NCBI GenBank assembly: GCA_023386155.1
Contig: JAEWKH010000017.1
Location: 1-64,000 of the forward strand
Reading direction: 5' to 3'
From: Pseudomonadota bacterium
GTDB lineage: Bacteria; Pseudomonadota; Alphaproteobacteria; Rhizobiales; Beijerinckiaceae
DNA length: 64,000 nucleotides
How positions within the stretch are numbered: the stretch's first letter is position 1; each line of letters begins with the position of its first letter. This document shows, in pieces, positions 7,875 through 17,052 of this stretch. The position numbers and the translations under genes were made by a program. A model generated the notes under the pieces. The model was given only the letters and a program-made list of their open reading frames with translations. It was not told the origin of the DNA and did not search any database.

Positions 7875-8642
7875 CTACTCGCCCGGGACGACAGCGACTG
7901 CATTATCCTGTGAAAGGCCGAGATGCCCGGTGGCCCAAATGGCCGCCTGGGTCCGGTTCGAGGCCTTCACCTTCCGCAGGATGGCCTTGATATGAACCTT
8001 CACCGTGGCCTCCGCCACGCCGAGTTCCCGCGCGATGACCTTGTTCGAAGCCCCCTGCGTCAGGCAACGGAGGATCTGAGATTCCCGCTCCGACAGCTTG
8101 TTCAGGTGCGCGGCCGGATCGTTGGCCGGCGCGAAGGCTGCACCGGCAGCATGAGGCGCCTGGCGGTTCTGCCGCGCCCGATCGAGCAGCGCGAGCCCGA
8201 TCGAGGCGGGGATGAAGGTTTCGCCCAGGGTCACGATCTCGAGGGCTTTGACGAGGGCATGCTGGTCCATGCTCGTCGGGCAGAACCCGTCCAGGCCGGC
8301 GCGGCAGAGCTGCACGACGGCTTCGGCGCTCATCGCATCGGCCATGACGACCACCCGGGCGGATGGATGCCCAGCCTTCAACGCCTCCACGACGGCCGCG
8401 TATTCGTCCGTCGACCGGCTCTCGCACAGGATGAAGAGCGTGGGAATGCCGTCGGTGAAGGCAGGCAGGTTCGACGGATCGTCACAGGTCTCTTCCGTGA
8501 GAGCAAAGCGGGTTCCGGAGAGAATGTGGCTGATCCCGGTGCGGAGGAGAAAATTCGAGCAGATCAGAACAGTGGTGACAGTCTGGAACGGGTCCTGGGC
8601 AACGGAAAGAATCTGCTTCTTGTAGACAACATCGTGTCTCAT
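7875..8642 (-). CDS. LuxR/NarL-type regulator with degenerate receiver
   Basis: 255 aa. The N-terminal receiver-like domain (about 20-140) lacks the acidic pair (VLICSNF) and has LFILCESR where the phospho-acceptor should be, with Glu about residue 74. The C-terminal helix-turn-helix is strong (KLSERESQILRCLTQG, then VAEATVKVHIKAILRKV, about 185-240). It is a cousin of the regulator at 1541-2335 and shares the same layout. It has no adjacent sensor kinase, unless the truncated HWE kinase about 2 kb away is related. Phosphorylation-independent control is inferred from the missing Asp. Confidence 0.85.
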   Translation of the reverse strand: MRHDVVYKKQILSVAQDPFQTVTTVLICSNFLLRTGISHILSGTRFALTEETCDDPSNLPAFTDGIPTLFILCESRSTDEYAAVVEALKAGHPSARVVVMADAMSAEAVVQLCRAGLDGFCPTSMDQHALVKALEIVTLGETFIPASIGLALLDRARQNRQAPHAAGAAFAPANDPAAHLNKLSERESQILRCLTQGASNKVIARELGVAEATVKVHIKAILRKVKASNRTQAAIWATGHLGLSQDNAVAVVPGE

Positions 8643-8957
8643 GCTGCTAAGCCCCCATATCGTTCCGCGATGTACCGTGCAGGATCACAACCCCGTTCGC
8701 ACATGACGTGAGGCGAATAAGCCTTGGTCGAAAGGTGTTGAATCCCAAAAAGCCGATCCATGATGGGATCGAGCTTGGCGACAACAATCCGTACAGGCAT
8801 TAGTTCCTGAATGCCATGGCCTCCAAAGGAGTAACCCTCACCCTGTCGAGGATGCCGCGAAAGAGTGAGGGAACTTCTGAGCGACGGGTGAGTAGCGTGC
8901 ATCCATAATAGCGCATCGAGCGGCCCCGAAGAGCCCCAAGATACGCCAGCCAAGAGT
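8643..8957. other. Intergenic, no supported gene
   Basis: The 315 bases between the LuxR regulator and the GGDEF-EAL gene (both minus strand) should hold the LuxR promoter. The 104-aa minus-strand frame here has atypical composition and no ribosome site, and I do not support it. I see no clear hairpin or RNA gene. Confidence 0.5.
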
Positions 8958-11264
8958 TCAACCGGCTCGGAAAGCGGAGGAACCGTCGACGTAACATTGG
9001 GTTTCCTTCGACGATGGGCGCGTCAGCAATCGGGTAATCTGCTCCTGTGAGAGCGCCTCCGAGAACAGATGACCCTGCATCTCGTTGCAGCCCGCAGTGC
9101 GAAGGAAGGTCCTCTGTATCTCCGTCTCGACGCCTTCGGCCGTCACGGTCAGTGACATGGCATGCCCGAGCGATACGATCGCCTTGATGACAGCGGCGGC
9201 CTTGGTTCCCTGTCCAAGACTCTGGGTGAATGATCGGTCGATCTTGATCTTGTCGACCTCGAACCGATGGAGATAACCCAGGCTCGAATAGCCCGTGCCG
9301 AAATCATCCAAAGCGATGCGGAACCCCGCATTTCGTAAAGCGCGGAGTGCATCGGCTGTTCCGCACTCTTCATCCAGAAGAACGCTCTCGGTCACCTCCA
9401 GCTCGATCTTGCGAGGATTCGCTCCGCATTCGTGGACGATTGAAATGACATGATCGGCGAAGTCGCAGGATCTGAACTGGATCGGAGAGAGATTGACAGA
9501 GACGAAGACATCCGGCCAGTGCCGCGAGGCCAGGCAGGCCTGGCGCAGAATCCAGTCGCCGAGCTGGACGATCTGGCCGGTTTGCTCGGCGACCGGAATG
9601 AACTGGCTCGGTTGAATGTATCCGCGCGTCGGGTGCCGCCAGCGGGCGAGAGCTTCGACGCCGACGATGGATTCTCCGCCTACGGCAATCTGCGGCTGGT
9701 AGGCGACTTCCAGTCCCTCGCCCGTCACGAGCGCGTTGCGAAGCTCCTCCTCGATGATCCGGCGTAGAGTGACGGTCTCATCCATCTCCGGCGTGAAGAT
9801 CCGATAACAGTTCCGTCCCTCGGCTTTGGCGCGATAGAGCGCGATATCGGCTTTTCTCAGGAGCTCGCTGCGGTCCGTTCCGGCATCGGGAGCAAGAACG
9901 AGGCCGATGCTGGTCCCCACGAAGATCTGGTTGCCCATGATCTCGTATGGTTCATGAACCAGGGCGAGGATCTTCTCGCAGAGCACCTCAGGTTCCCCCG
10001 ATGCTGGCGTGCAGACCCGCACGATGGCAAATTCATCTCCTCCCAATCGGGTAATGGTGTCCTCTCTTCCCACAAGCCTGTTCAGACGGACCGAGAAGTC
10101 ACGGATGAGGCTGTCGCCGGCTGGGTGCCCGAGGGTATCGTTGACATGCTTGAAGCGATCGATATCCAGCATCATCACGGCAACCCGGCCACCGTCCTGT
10201 CGACGTGCAATGGCGTGCTTGAGCCGATCCTCGAAAAGCGCCCGGTTCGGCAGCCCAGTCAGCACGTCATGGAATGCCAAATGATGGGCATGGGCCTCGC
10301 TGGCTTTCAGCTCGAGAACGGTTAGCTCAAGCGCAGACATGGACTGCTTCAGACGTCGTACGAGCGCGCCGAGCAAAAAGAGAATGATTGCCGCAGCAAC
10401 GGCGGTTGCCGGCCCGACAGCTTTGAGCAGTCGGTCTCCCGGCAGTTCCGGTTTCCAGACGAAATAGCCGATGAGATCGCCCACATCGGAGCGGATCGGC
10501 ACCGATACCTCACCTTTCTTCGGATTGTCGACGACGGAGAAACGAAGCCCCTCGACCAAATTCCGTTCTGAGATCTGCTTGATGAAGTTTCCGTCGAGAT
10601 ACCGGACGCCGATCAGGAGAAATTCCCTGTCATGGGGATAGGGTACCGCATCCGATTCCGGGATGATCTTCATGACGCTGACAGCCGCTGGCCGGCCGAG
10701 CAGGTCCAGCAGATGGGCATCATGAACGGCTTTTCCCGTAGTCAGGTACGATGCCTTGGCACTCGCCGCGACATGGTCCTTGTGCGGGGAATCCGGCACC
10801 CCACGAATTCCCGCGATAAGGCCGCTGAGACTCTCTCGAACGCGCTCGAACTCGTGGTTGGAAACGTTTGTCGCATCGATCACCGAATTGATCGGCTCAT
10901 TGCGGCCGTTGAGGATATAAACCTCCTCCTGGCCGAACGTGCGACTGAGCCAAACCCCAAGATTGGCATCGATCCATTTGCTGTCCATCGGGCTCTTTTC
11001 GAGCTCCAGCACGGCATCATCCCAGATGGCAACCATTTCCTGCTGCTGAGCAAGTTCCTGGACCATGGCCCGGATGCTGCGCTCCGTCATTCGAAGCTGA
11101 CGCTCGGCGGAGACGTCGTTGCTCTTGTTGACGGCCCAGAGGATTGAAACGGCTCCAAGGAACAGAGTCGCTATGGCGACGAACAGAACAGGCAGAAGCA
11201 CGCTGCGGACGAAAGGCAAACCCGCACGATGAACGGAAAGAACTGAAGGAATCGTCTTCAACAC
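8958..11264 (-). CDS. CHASE4-GGDEF-EAL cyclic-di-GMP enzyme
   Basis: 768 aa, inner membrane. A transmembrane helix lies at about 18-45, an extracytoplasmic CHASE4-type sensor at about 50-275 (WDDAVLELE, WIDANLGVWL) and a second helix at about 280-300. A GGDEF domain follows (LTGLPNRALF, then RLGGDEFAIV). The EAL domain has EALARWRHP, LEVTESVLL, DDFGTGYSSL and KIDRSF and looks catalytically complete for c-di-GMP hydrolysis. The inhibitory RxxD site before GGDEF reads GRED, so product inhibition is probably lost. The protein could link an external signal to c-di-GMP, which the PilZ domain of BcsA (39134-41371) would read; that link is inference. Confidence 0.92.
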   Translation of the reverse strand: MLKTIPSVLSVHRAGLPFVRSVLLPVLFVAIATLFLGAVSILWAVNKSNDVSAERQLRMTERSIRAMVQELAQQQEMVAIWDDAVLELEKSPMDSKWIDANLGVWLSRTFGQEEVYILNGRNEPINSVIDATNVSNHEFERVRESLSGLIAGIRGVPDSPHKDHVAASAKASYLTTGKAVHDAHLLDLLGRPAAVSVMKIIPESDAVPYPHDREFLLIGVRYLDGNFIKQISERNLVEGLRFSVVDNPKKGEVSVPIRSDVGDLIGYFVWKPELPGDRLLKAVGPATAVAAAIILFLLGALVRRLKQSMSALELTVLELKASEAHAHHLAFHDVLTGLPNRALFEDRLKHAIARRQDGGRVAVMMLDIDRFKHVNDTLGHPAGDSLIRDFSVRLNRLVGREDTITRLGGDEFAIVRVCTPASGEPEVLCEKILALVHEPYEIMGNQIFVGTSIGLVLAPDAGTDRSELLRKADIALYRAKAEGRNCYRIFTPEMDETVTLRRIIEEELRNALVTGEGLEVAYQPQIAVGGESIVGVEALARWRHPTRGYIQPSQFIPVAEQTGQIVQLGDWILRQACLASRHWPDVFVSVNLSPIQFRSCDFADHVISIVHECGANPRKIELEVTESVLLDEECGTADALRALRNAGFRIALDDFGTGYSSLGYLHRFEVDKIKIDRSFTQSLGQGTKAAAVIKAIVSLGHAMSLTVTAEGVETEIQRTFLRTAGCNEMQGHLFSEALSQEQITRLLTRPSSKETQCYVDGSSAFRAG

Positions 11265-11769
11265 ATGGGCACCGGAGCGATATCCGGCCCTGATTGAACT
11301 GAAAAGGCCAGCGACCGGATCGCGTTGAAAGTTTTTTTGGGATTGAAAACCGCCGGATTCTCACCGGCCTGACAGGAGGGCATCATGCCTTTGAGTTGCG
11401 CAATTCGCGAACAGCAACTCAACCCGCCACAGGTATCACTCTGACGAATATAACACTTCTACAGCGACCTTACAAAGTCATTAACATATGATAGGCCGCC
11501 CAATACCGCACATTCTATAGTTAAGAATCCTTAGCGCCCGCCGCGGTCTTGGAGGCGAGAGAGAGTTTACTCCGCGATCTCGATACAGGCCTAGCGCATC
11601 CTTCTTCGCGAAAAGTGGATCCTGTATTTCGCGAAAACGATGCGCCGTCCTGGAGAGGGAGCATCGGATGGGATCCCGAAAATGGGTCCGCTTTTCACGT
11701 CCGATGCTCAAGCCGATGACGCATGTTCCACGCTGAACGACATCGCCTTGAAGATGGATCGGCGCCCGA
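11265..11769. other. Intergenic region with repeats
   Basis: 505 bases between the GGDEF-EAL gene and a small gene, both minus strand. It should contain the promoter of the GGDEF-EAL gene, probably in the AT-rich part at about 11440-11530. Its other recognisable content is the repeat pair at 11591-11709. The 132-aa frame crossing it reads through those repeats and is not supported. Confidence 0.5.
11591..11709. repeat. Paired palindromic repeat elements
   Basis: The first element (11591-11646) runs from CTAGCGCATC through CGCGAAAA and TTTCGCG to GATGCGCC. The second (11659-11709) runs from GAGCATCGGA to TCCGATGCTC with imperfect CCCGAAAATGGG arms. The order and orientation match the pairs at 2335-2441 and 7338-7422. 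Confidence 0.7.
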
Positions 11770-12060
11770 TCATTCCGGCTCCGCGTGGTCTTCCAAAGCC
11801 TGAATGAGTTCGAGGCATTTCTCGGCAACGGCAGCCGATACCTTCGGGTCCCCGTGATGGTGGCGCATCGCCACCGCATTCGCCTGCTCGAAGAGATCCG
11901 TCAGGTTGCCGGAAATGAAGGGGCGGGAGCTTGGAAACTCAAAAGCCTTTGGCTCGGACCGGGACTTCGATTTCGCAGGACGCTTGGGCTCGAACAGCGT
12001 CAGCACTTCGCACCGGTCGGCGATTCTCTTGAGATCCTTGAACGCGATGATCTCGGCCAT
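11770..12060 (-). CDS. Small hypothetical protein
   Basis: 96 aa. The ATG at 12060 is preceded by TGGAGTAGGAC, a good ribosome site. The N-terminus is helical (MAEIIAFKDLKRIADRC), the middle is basic and Ser/Lys-rich (KRPAKSKSRSEPK) and the C-terminal half is helical (AAVAEKCLELIQALEDHAEP). It has no membrane segment. No family is recognised. It is a single gene flanked by repeats and by DoxX. Confidence 0.6.
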   Translation of the reverse strand: MAEIIAFKDLKRIADRCEVLTLFEPKRPAKSKSRSEPKAFEFPSSRPFISGNLTDLFEQANAVAMRHHHGDPKVSAAVAEKCLELIQALEDHAEPE

Positions 12061-12242
12061 GTCCTACTCCACGCAACAGCGAGCCCTGCTTTATCCCCTT
12101 CTGAAGCGGAGGTCATGGGGCACGCCACAAAAACAATCGGTTTATGAAAACCGTTCCAAAGAATAATCGCGAAAGCTCCGGATGTGACCCGCCTCTTCGG
12201 GATTAAGCCGGCTGTGCGCGATGCGAGCAGCTGGCCGCCGCC

Positions 12243-12662
12243 TCACCGCTCCCAGGAATGCCGAGCCCCTGCCTGCCGTCCTGCGCCGTCGATGCTCCAG
12301 GCTCCCGGGCCCGTGAAGACGAACAGCAGGAACACGAAGCAATAGAGAATGGCGGCATCGCCGCCGTTGAGCGCCGGATAGAGGCTCTGGGGTGCGTGAA
12401 ACATCCAATAGGCCACCGCCATCTCGCCAGCGAGGATAAAGGCGACCGGCCGGGTGAACCACCCGATCAGGATCAGAAAGCCACCGACGAGCTCGAGGAT
12501 GGCCCCGATTCCGAAGAGCGAGAGGAGCGGCGGCATTCCGTCCTCGGGAGGAGCCGGGAAGCCGAACAGTTTCTGCGTTCCATGCGCCATGAAGATCAGG
12601 GCGGTGACGATCCTCAGGACGGCCAGAGCCTGAGGAGACCAACGTTCGAGAGCAGCGGCCAT
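12243..12662 (-). CDS. DoxX-family membrane protein
   Basis: 139 aa with four predicted transmembrane helices. DoxX features are visible: LRIVTALIFMAHGTQKLFGF near the N-terminus, then ILELVGGFLILIGWFTRPVAF, AYWMFH and FLLFVFTGPGAWSID. AGGAGG lies about 11 nt upstream of the ATG at 12662. DoxX-like proteins are often linked to redox or thiol stress, but the role of this subgroup is not established. It is a single gene. Confidence 0.85.
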   Translation of the reverse strand: MAAALERWSPQALAVLRIVTALIFMAHGTQKLFGFPAPPEDGMPPLLSLFGIGAILELVGGFLILIGWFTRPVAFILAGEMAVAYWMFHAPQSLYPALNGGDAAILYCFVFLLFVFTGPGAWSIDGAGRQAGARHSWER

Positions 12663-12920
12663 GCGACGAAGAACCTCCTGTTCGCGATCCGCAGCGCCGG
12701 GACGGGCCCGGCCTCTGCCAATCGGGTTATAAGGCAGATCCGCAGGACGAACATCGCTCCTATGACGATGTTCCCCGACGCTCTTGGGCCGACCCGCCGA
12801 CGTGGCATTCGGTTGCTCCGCTCACGCTAAATTGAGGCCCTGGATCCCGTGCCTGAGACGATCCAACCTTGCCCGATGGGAGATTCGTGTCAGCTTCTCA
12901 TGCGAAGAACGGAGGTCGGG

Positions 12921-13718
12921 ATGGATGTAAGGCGTCTCTGCACGGTCGCGGCCCTCATGGCCGCCTCGCTCTGGCTGCCGGCCCCCGACGCGAGAGCCGA
13001 AACGGAAGTGGACGTGGCGCTCGTCCTGGCCGTGGATGTCTCCCGGTCCATGGATCCGGACGAGCAGGAACTTCAGCGCCAGGGCTTCATCGAAGCCTTC
13101 CGGTCGCCCCAAGTGCATGAGGCCATCCGCAGCGGCATGCTGGGCCGGGTCATCGTCACCTATTTCGAATGGTCGGGCGTCGATTACCAGAACGTCATCG
13201 TGCCCTGGACCATCATCGACGGCCCGGAAACCGCGATGAAATTTGCCGACGGCCTGCACGACAACCCGATCGGCCGCCTGCGCCGGACATCGATCTCGGG
13301 CGCGATCGATTTCGGCGTGAAGCTGCTGGAGCAGGCAGGCGTCGAGCCCGTCCGCCGCGTGATCGACATCTCGGGCGACGGGCCCAACAGCAGCGGGCGG
13401 AGCGTCGTCTCGGCCCGCGACGAGGCGGTTGCGAAGGGCATCACCATCAACGGGCTGCCCATCATGCTCAAGCGCCCCAGCGGCTTCGGCGACATGGAGA
13501 ACCTCGACCTCTATTACAAAGGCTGCGTCATCGGCGGACAGGGCGCATTCCTGGTGCCCGTCCGCGAGCGCCAGCAATTTGCCGAAGCCATCCGGACGAA
13601 GATCATCCGCGAGATCGCGGCTCTCCCGGCCGATCCGCTGGTCCTGCGGATCCAGGCAGACGGACCCGTCAACTGCCCCGAGGGCGGCGGCGGAATGTAT
13701 CGTTGGGACCGGAACTGA
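12921..13718 (+). CDS. DUF1194 family secreted VWA-like protein
   Basis: 265 aa from ATG 12921, chosen because GGAGGT lies 5 nt upstream and the product then begins with a signal peptide (VRRLCTVAALMAASLWLPAP, then DARA). The mature part opens with a von Willebrand A type domain and metal site DVSRSM (DxSxS), followed by DISGDGPNSSGR and YYKGCVIGGQGAF typical of DUF1194. It is likely periplasmic. The family is widespread in alphaproteobacteria and has no assigned function. It is convergent with the downstream Bug protein gene. Confidence 0.85.
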   Translation: MDVRRLCTVAALMAASLWLPAPDARAETEVDVALVLAVDVSRSMDPDEQELQRQGFIEAFRSPQVHEAIRSGMLGRVIVTYFEWSGVDYQNVIVPWTIIDGPETAMKFADGLHDNPIGRLRRTSISGAIDFGVKLLEQAGVEPVRRVIDISGDGPNSSGRSVVSARDEAVAKGITINGLPIMLKRPSGFGDMENLDLYYKGCVIGGQGAFLVPVRERQQFAEAIRTKIIREIAALPADPLVLRIQADGPVNCPEGGGGMYRWDRN

Positions 13719-13742
13719 TCTCGTCGGACCTCCCGGCGCGGC

Positions 13743-14729
13743 TCATTCCAGCGTGATGTTGGCCGTCCTGATCACCTTCTCCCACTTGGCGCCTTCGTCC
13801 TGCATGTAGGCGGCCATCTCGGCCGGAGAGCTCTGGAGAACGTCGATCCCGGCGCCGGTCAGCTTGTCGCGGATCTCCGCATTGGCGATCACGCGCCGAT
13901 AGGCCTCGTTGAGCTTGTCGACGATCTCGGGCGGGGTGTTCGCCGGGGCGACGAAGCCCTGCCAGGCCCAGGCCTCGAAGCCCGGATGATCGGCGGCCAC
14001 CGGCGGCACGCCGGGAAGTCCGGAGAATTCCTTCGGGGAGGCGACAGCAATGGCCCGGATCGGGCCGGAGAGCTGCGAACGGGCGGTGGCGAAGTCGATG
14101 AACATCATGTCCACCTGCCCGGCCACGAGGTCCTGCACGGCGGGCGCGGCACCCCGATAGGGCACATGGGTGAGCTTGATCCCGGCCGCCTGCGAGAGCA
14201 GCTCCGTGGCCAGGTGGAACGGGCTGCCCAGGCCCGGCGTCGCATAGTTGATGCGGCCGGGATCCTTCTTCGCCTCGGCCACGAGTTCCTGGACGGAGTT
14301 CACCGGGAGCTTGTTCGTGTTGACGAGCAGCACGAGGGCGAAGCGCCCAGTCAGCGAAATGGGAGCAAAATCCTTGTAGGGATCGTAGGCCAGCTTCCGA
14401 TAGAGCGTCCGGTTCGTCGCGAAGGTCGCCGTATCGCCCAGGAGCAGGGTATAGCCGTCGGGCTCCGCACGCGCGGCCGCCTCGCCCCCGATATTGGTCC
14501 CGGCGCCGGGCTTGTTCTCGATGACGAATTGCTGGCCGAGCTCATCGCCCATGGCCCCGAAGACGAGACGGGCGAAGAAATCCGTCCCGCCGCCGGCCGC
14601 ATAGGGCACGATCACGCGGACGGGCCGGGCAGGATAGGCCGATTGCGCGAAGGCGGACCATGGCGACAGGCCCGCAGCGGTGGAAGCGGCGCCCAGGGCC
14701 TTAAGAACGCGGCGGCGAGTCGGATTCAT
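13743..14729 (-). CDS. Bug/TctC-family tripartite tricarboxylate transporter binding protein
   Basis: 328 aa periplasmic binding protein. The leader has a twin-arginine-like motif (RRRVLKALGAA) and cleavage near AFAQS. The Bug signatures are YPARPVRVIVPYAAGGGTDF, FVIENKPGAGTNIGGE and VPYRGAAPAVQDLVAGQVDM. No TctA or TctB membrane components lie nearby, so it must share a transporter encoded elsewhere or act as a sensor, as is common for this expanded family. The ligand cannot be told from sequence. Confidence 0.9.
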   Translation of the reverse strand: MNPTRRRVLKALGAASTAAGLSPWSAFAQSAYPARPVRVIVPYAAGGGTDFFARLVFGAMGDELGQQFVIENKPGAGTNIGGEAAARAEPDGYTLLLGDTATFATNRTLYRKLAYDPYKDFAPISLTGRFALVLLVNTNKLPVNSVQELVAEAKKDPGRINYATPGLGSPFHLATELLSQAAGIKLTHVPYRGAAPAVQDLVAGQVDMMFIDFATARSQLSGPIRAIAVASPKEFSGLPGVPPVAADHPGFEAWAWQGFVAPANTPPEIVDKLNEAYRRVIANAEIRDKLTGAGIDVLQSSPAEMAAYMQDEGAKWEKVIRTANITLE

Positions 14730-14930
14730 AGGCGTTTCCCGTTATCGGTTCCGTTGTGGTTCGATTGTTCGGCTGCACATAGCGGAGCCGTTCGCAGCGA
14801 CCAGGGTCGAGCGAGGATCGCCTCGTCATGCAAGCGAAGACGCCCGGTTTTTTGCCCCCGCCTGAAACAAGGACGCGGCCCCTGCATTCTCTCCGTGCAA
14901 CGCAAGACATTGCAGAACAGGAAGACGACG

Positions 14931-15161
14931 ATGGGCGTGAAGAAGGAAGAGGACGACCTGGTCGATGCGGGCTCGGAATATTCATTCCCGGCCAGCGACC
15001 CGCCGTCCTATATGGGCGGCTCGGCCGTGGCCGGCCCGCCTCCGCAGAAGGAGCCGGCGCGGGAGCCGGTCAACAAGGCCGTATCCGATCCCGAACAGGT
15101 GAAGCCGGCCGGGGACGCCCCCCAGGGCACCGGTCCTGCTGAAGGCGACAACAATCCCTGA
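14931..15161 (+). CDS. Small acidic disordered protein with SFPASDPPS motif
   Basis: 76 aa. ATG at 14931 with AGGAAG about 7 nt upstream. Sequence features: GVKKEEDDLVDAGSEYSFPA, then SDPPSYMGGS, then a Pro/Ala/Glu/Asp tail. The SFPASDPPS motif occurs in many short uncharacterised proteins of rhizobia and relatives (recalled knowledge). It is predicted disordered and cytosolic. A longer frame that includes it upstream is antisense to the Bug gene and is rejected. Confidence 0.65.
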   Translation: MGVKKEEDDLVDAGSEYSFPASDPPSYMGGSAVAGPPPQKEPAREPVNKAVSDPEQVKPAGDAPQGTGPAEGDNNP

Positions 15162-15174
15162 CCTGCCCTTTTCC

Positions 15175-15213
15175 GATCTCTGGCACGTCTTATGACAGGA
15201 CCTGCCAGAGATC
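15175..15213 (+). terminator. Inverted repeat, possible terminator
   Basis: GATCTCTGGCA (15175-15185) pairs with TGCCAGAGATC (15203-15213) across a 17-nt loop, just after the small acidic protein gene. There is no U-run, so an intrinsic terminator is uncertain. Confidence 0.4.
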
Positions 15214-15376
15214 GTGGTGGAAGCTGCCAATAGGATTCCAGACCTTTCATCCTGCCTTCATCTTGGCAGTGGCATCTGCCCCGCGTGACCCTAAAATGGT
15301 CCCCGGATCCCGCCCGGGATCGATGAAGCATGAGAAAACGCCCCGAAGGGCCGCCTCAAGGAAGTGATCTGCACCG

Positions 15377-17008
15377 ATGGTGACCACCCGCATTCCGACG
15401 ACACCGTTTTCAGACCAGCGACCCGGCACGTCCGGCCTGCGCAAGAAGGTCACCGTCTTCCAGCAGCCTCGGTACGTGGAAAACTTCATCCAATCGATTT
15501 TCGACACTGTCGAGAACAAGGGCGGCTCGACCCTGGTGATCGGCGGCGACGGGCGCTTCTTCAACGACTCCGTGGTCCAGACTGCGATCAAGATGGCCGC
15601 CGCCAACGGCTTCGGCCGCGTTCTCGTCGGGCAGAAGGGCCTGCTGTCCACGCCGGCGGCGTCCTGCGTGATCCGCAAGCACAAGGCCATCGGCGGCCTC
15701 GTGCTCTCGGCCAGCCACAATCCGGGCGGACCCGACGGGGATTTCGGGATCAAGTTCAACATGTCCCATGGCGGTCCGGCGCCCGAATCCTTCACCGAGG
15801 CCGTCTTCAAGCGGGCGAGCGCGATCACCGAATACAGGATCGCCGATGTGCCCGACATCGACATCGGCCGGATCGGCTCGGCCTCGATCGGCGACATGGC
15901 GGTCGAGGTGATCGACCCGGTGGCCGATTACGCGGAGCTGATGGAGCAGCTGATCGATTTCGAGAAGATCGCCGATCTGTTCCGTTCGGGCTTCCGCATG
16001 CGCTTCGATGCCCTCAGCGCCATCACGGGGCCCTATGCGAAAGCCATTCTCGAAGGCCGCCTCGGCGCGCCGGCCGGCACGGTCGTCAACGGCGAGCCGA
16101 AGCCGGATTTCGGCGGCCATCATCCCGATCCGAACCCGGTCCACGCCCATGACCTCATGGAGCTGATGGTCGGGCCCGACGCGCCCGATTTCGGCGCGGC
16201 TTCCGACGGGGACGGCGACCGCAACATGATCGTGGCGCCCAACCTGTTCGTGACGCCCAGCGACAGCCTCGCCATCCTCACCAGCCATGCCCATCTCGCA
16301 CCCGGCTATGCCAAGGGCCTCGCCGGGGTGGCCCGCTCCATGCCGACGAGCCGCGCGGCCGACCGGGTCGCGGCCAAACTCGGCATCAACTTCTTCGAGA
16401 CGCCCACGGGCTGGAAGTTCTTCGCCAACCTTCTCGATGCGGGCCTCATCACCCTCTGCGGCGAGGAGAGCGCGGGCACGGGCTCGAACCACATCCGCGA
16501 GAAGGACGGCCTCTGGGCCGTGCTGCTGTGGCTCAACATCCTGGCCGTCACAAGGAAGCCGGCGGACCAGATCGTGCGTGAGCACTGGGCCGCATTCGGG
16601 CGCGACTACTACACGCGCCACGATTACGAGGAGCTCGATACGGCCCCGGCCAACGACCTGATGGATTCGTTGAGGGCGAAGCTCCCGGCCCTTCCCGGTC
16701 AGCGCTTCGGCGGCCTCACGGTTCAGTCCTGCGACGACTTCGCCTATACGGATCCGGTCGACAAATCCGTGACGCCGAAGCAGGGCATCCGCATTCTTTT
16801 CGCGGAGGATGCCCGCGCCGTGTTCCGCCTGTCGGGAACGGGCACGTCGGGCGCCACGCTCAGGGTCTATCTCGAACGATTCGAGCCGGATGCCAGCCGG
16901 CACGGCTTGGCGACGGCCGAGGTCCTGGCTCCCGTCATCCAGGCCGCGAACGAGATCGCCGAGATCGCGGCCCGCACGGGCCGCACCGAGCCCAGCGTCG
17001 TGACCTGA
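15377..17008 (+). CDS. pgm: Phosphoglucomutase (alpha-D-glucose phosphate-specific)
   Basis: 543 aa, full length for bacterial phosphoglucomutase. It interconverts glucose 1-phosphate and glucose 6-phosphate, feeding UDP-glucose for glycans, including the cellulose made by the bcs operon in this window. Key sites: N-terminal PGTSGLRKK, phosphoserine loop LSASHNPGGPDGDFGIKFN, magnesium loop DGDGDR, sugar-binding CGEESAGTGS and phosphate-binding RLSGTGTSGATLR. It is monocistronic, with a repeat or terminator directly after the stop. Confidence 0.96.
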   Translation: MVTTRIPTTPFSDQRPGTSGLRKKVTVFQQPRYVENFIQSIFDTVENKGGSTLVIGGDGRFFNDSVVQTAIKMAAANGFGRVLVGQKGLLSTPAASCVIRKHKAIGGLVLSASHNPGGPDGDFGIKFNMSHGGPAPESFTEAVFKRASAITEYRIADVPDIDIGRIGSASIGDMAVEVIDPVADYAELMEQLIDFEKIADLFRSGFRMRFDALSAITGPYAKAILEGRLGAPAGTVVNGEPKPDFGGHHPDPNPVHAHDLMELMVGPDAPDFGAASDGDGDRNMIVAPNLFVTPSDSLAILTSHAHLAPGYAKGLAGVARSMPTSRAADRVAAKLGINFFETPTGWKFFANLLDAGLITLCGEESAGTGSNHIREKDGLWAVLLWLNILAVTRKPADQIVREHWAAFGRDYYTRHDYEELDTAPANDLMDSLRAKLPALPGQRFGGLTVQSCDDFAYTDPVDKSVTPKQGIRILFAEDARAVFRLSGTGTSGATLRVYLERFEPDASRHGLATAEVLAPVIQAANEIAEIAARTGRTEPSVVT

Positions 17009-17010
17009 CG

Positions 17011-17050
17011 GGCATCGGACCCGAAAGCGGATTTGCGCTTTCGGGCCCCG
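17011..17050. repeat. Palindromic element between convergent genes
   Basis: GCATCGGACCCGAAAGCG pairs with CGCTTTCGGGCCC. It is a short member of the GATGC repeat family and lies between pgm and the convergent VOC gene, so it could terminate both. Confidence 0.6.
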
Positions 17051-17052
17051 TC

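Noticed and set aside
8639..8953. 104-aa minus-strand frame before the LuxR gene
   Set aside because: No ribosome site and odd amino-acid composition; it looks like intergenic DNA.
11481..11879. 132-aa minus-strand frame
   Set aside because: It reads through two palindromic repeats and overlaps a better-supported small gene in another frame.
13986..14930. Long plus-strand frame leading into the 76-aa protein
   Set aside because: It is antisense to the Bug binding protein; only the part from ATG 14931 has a ribosome site and sensible composition.
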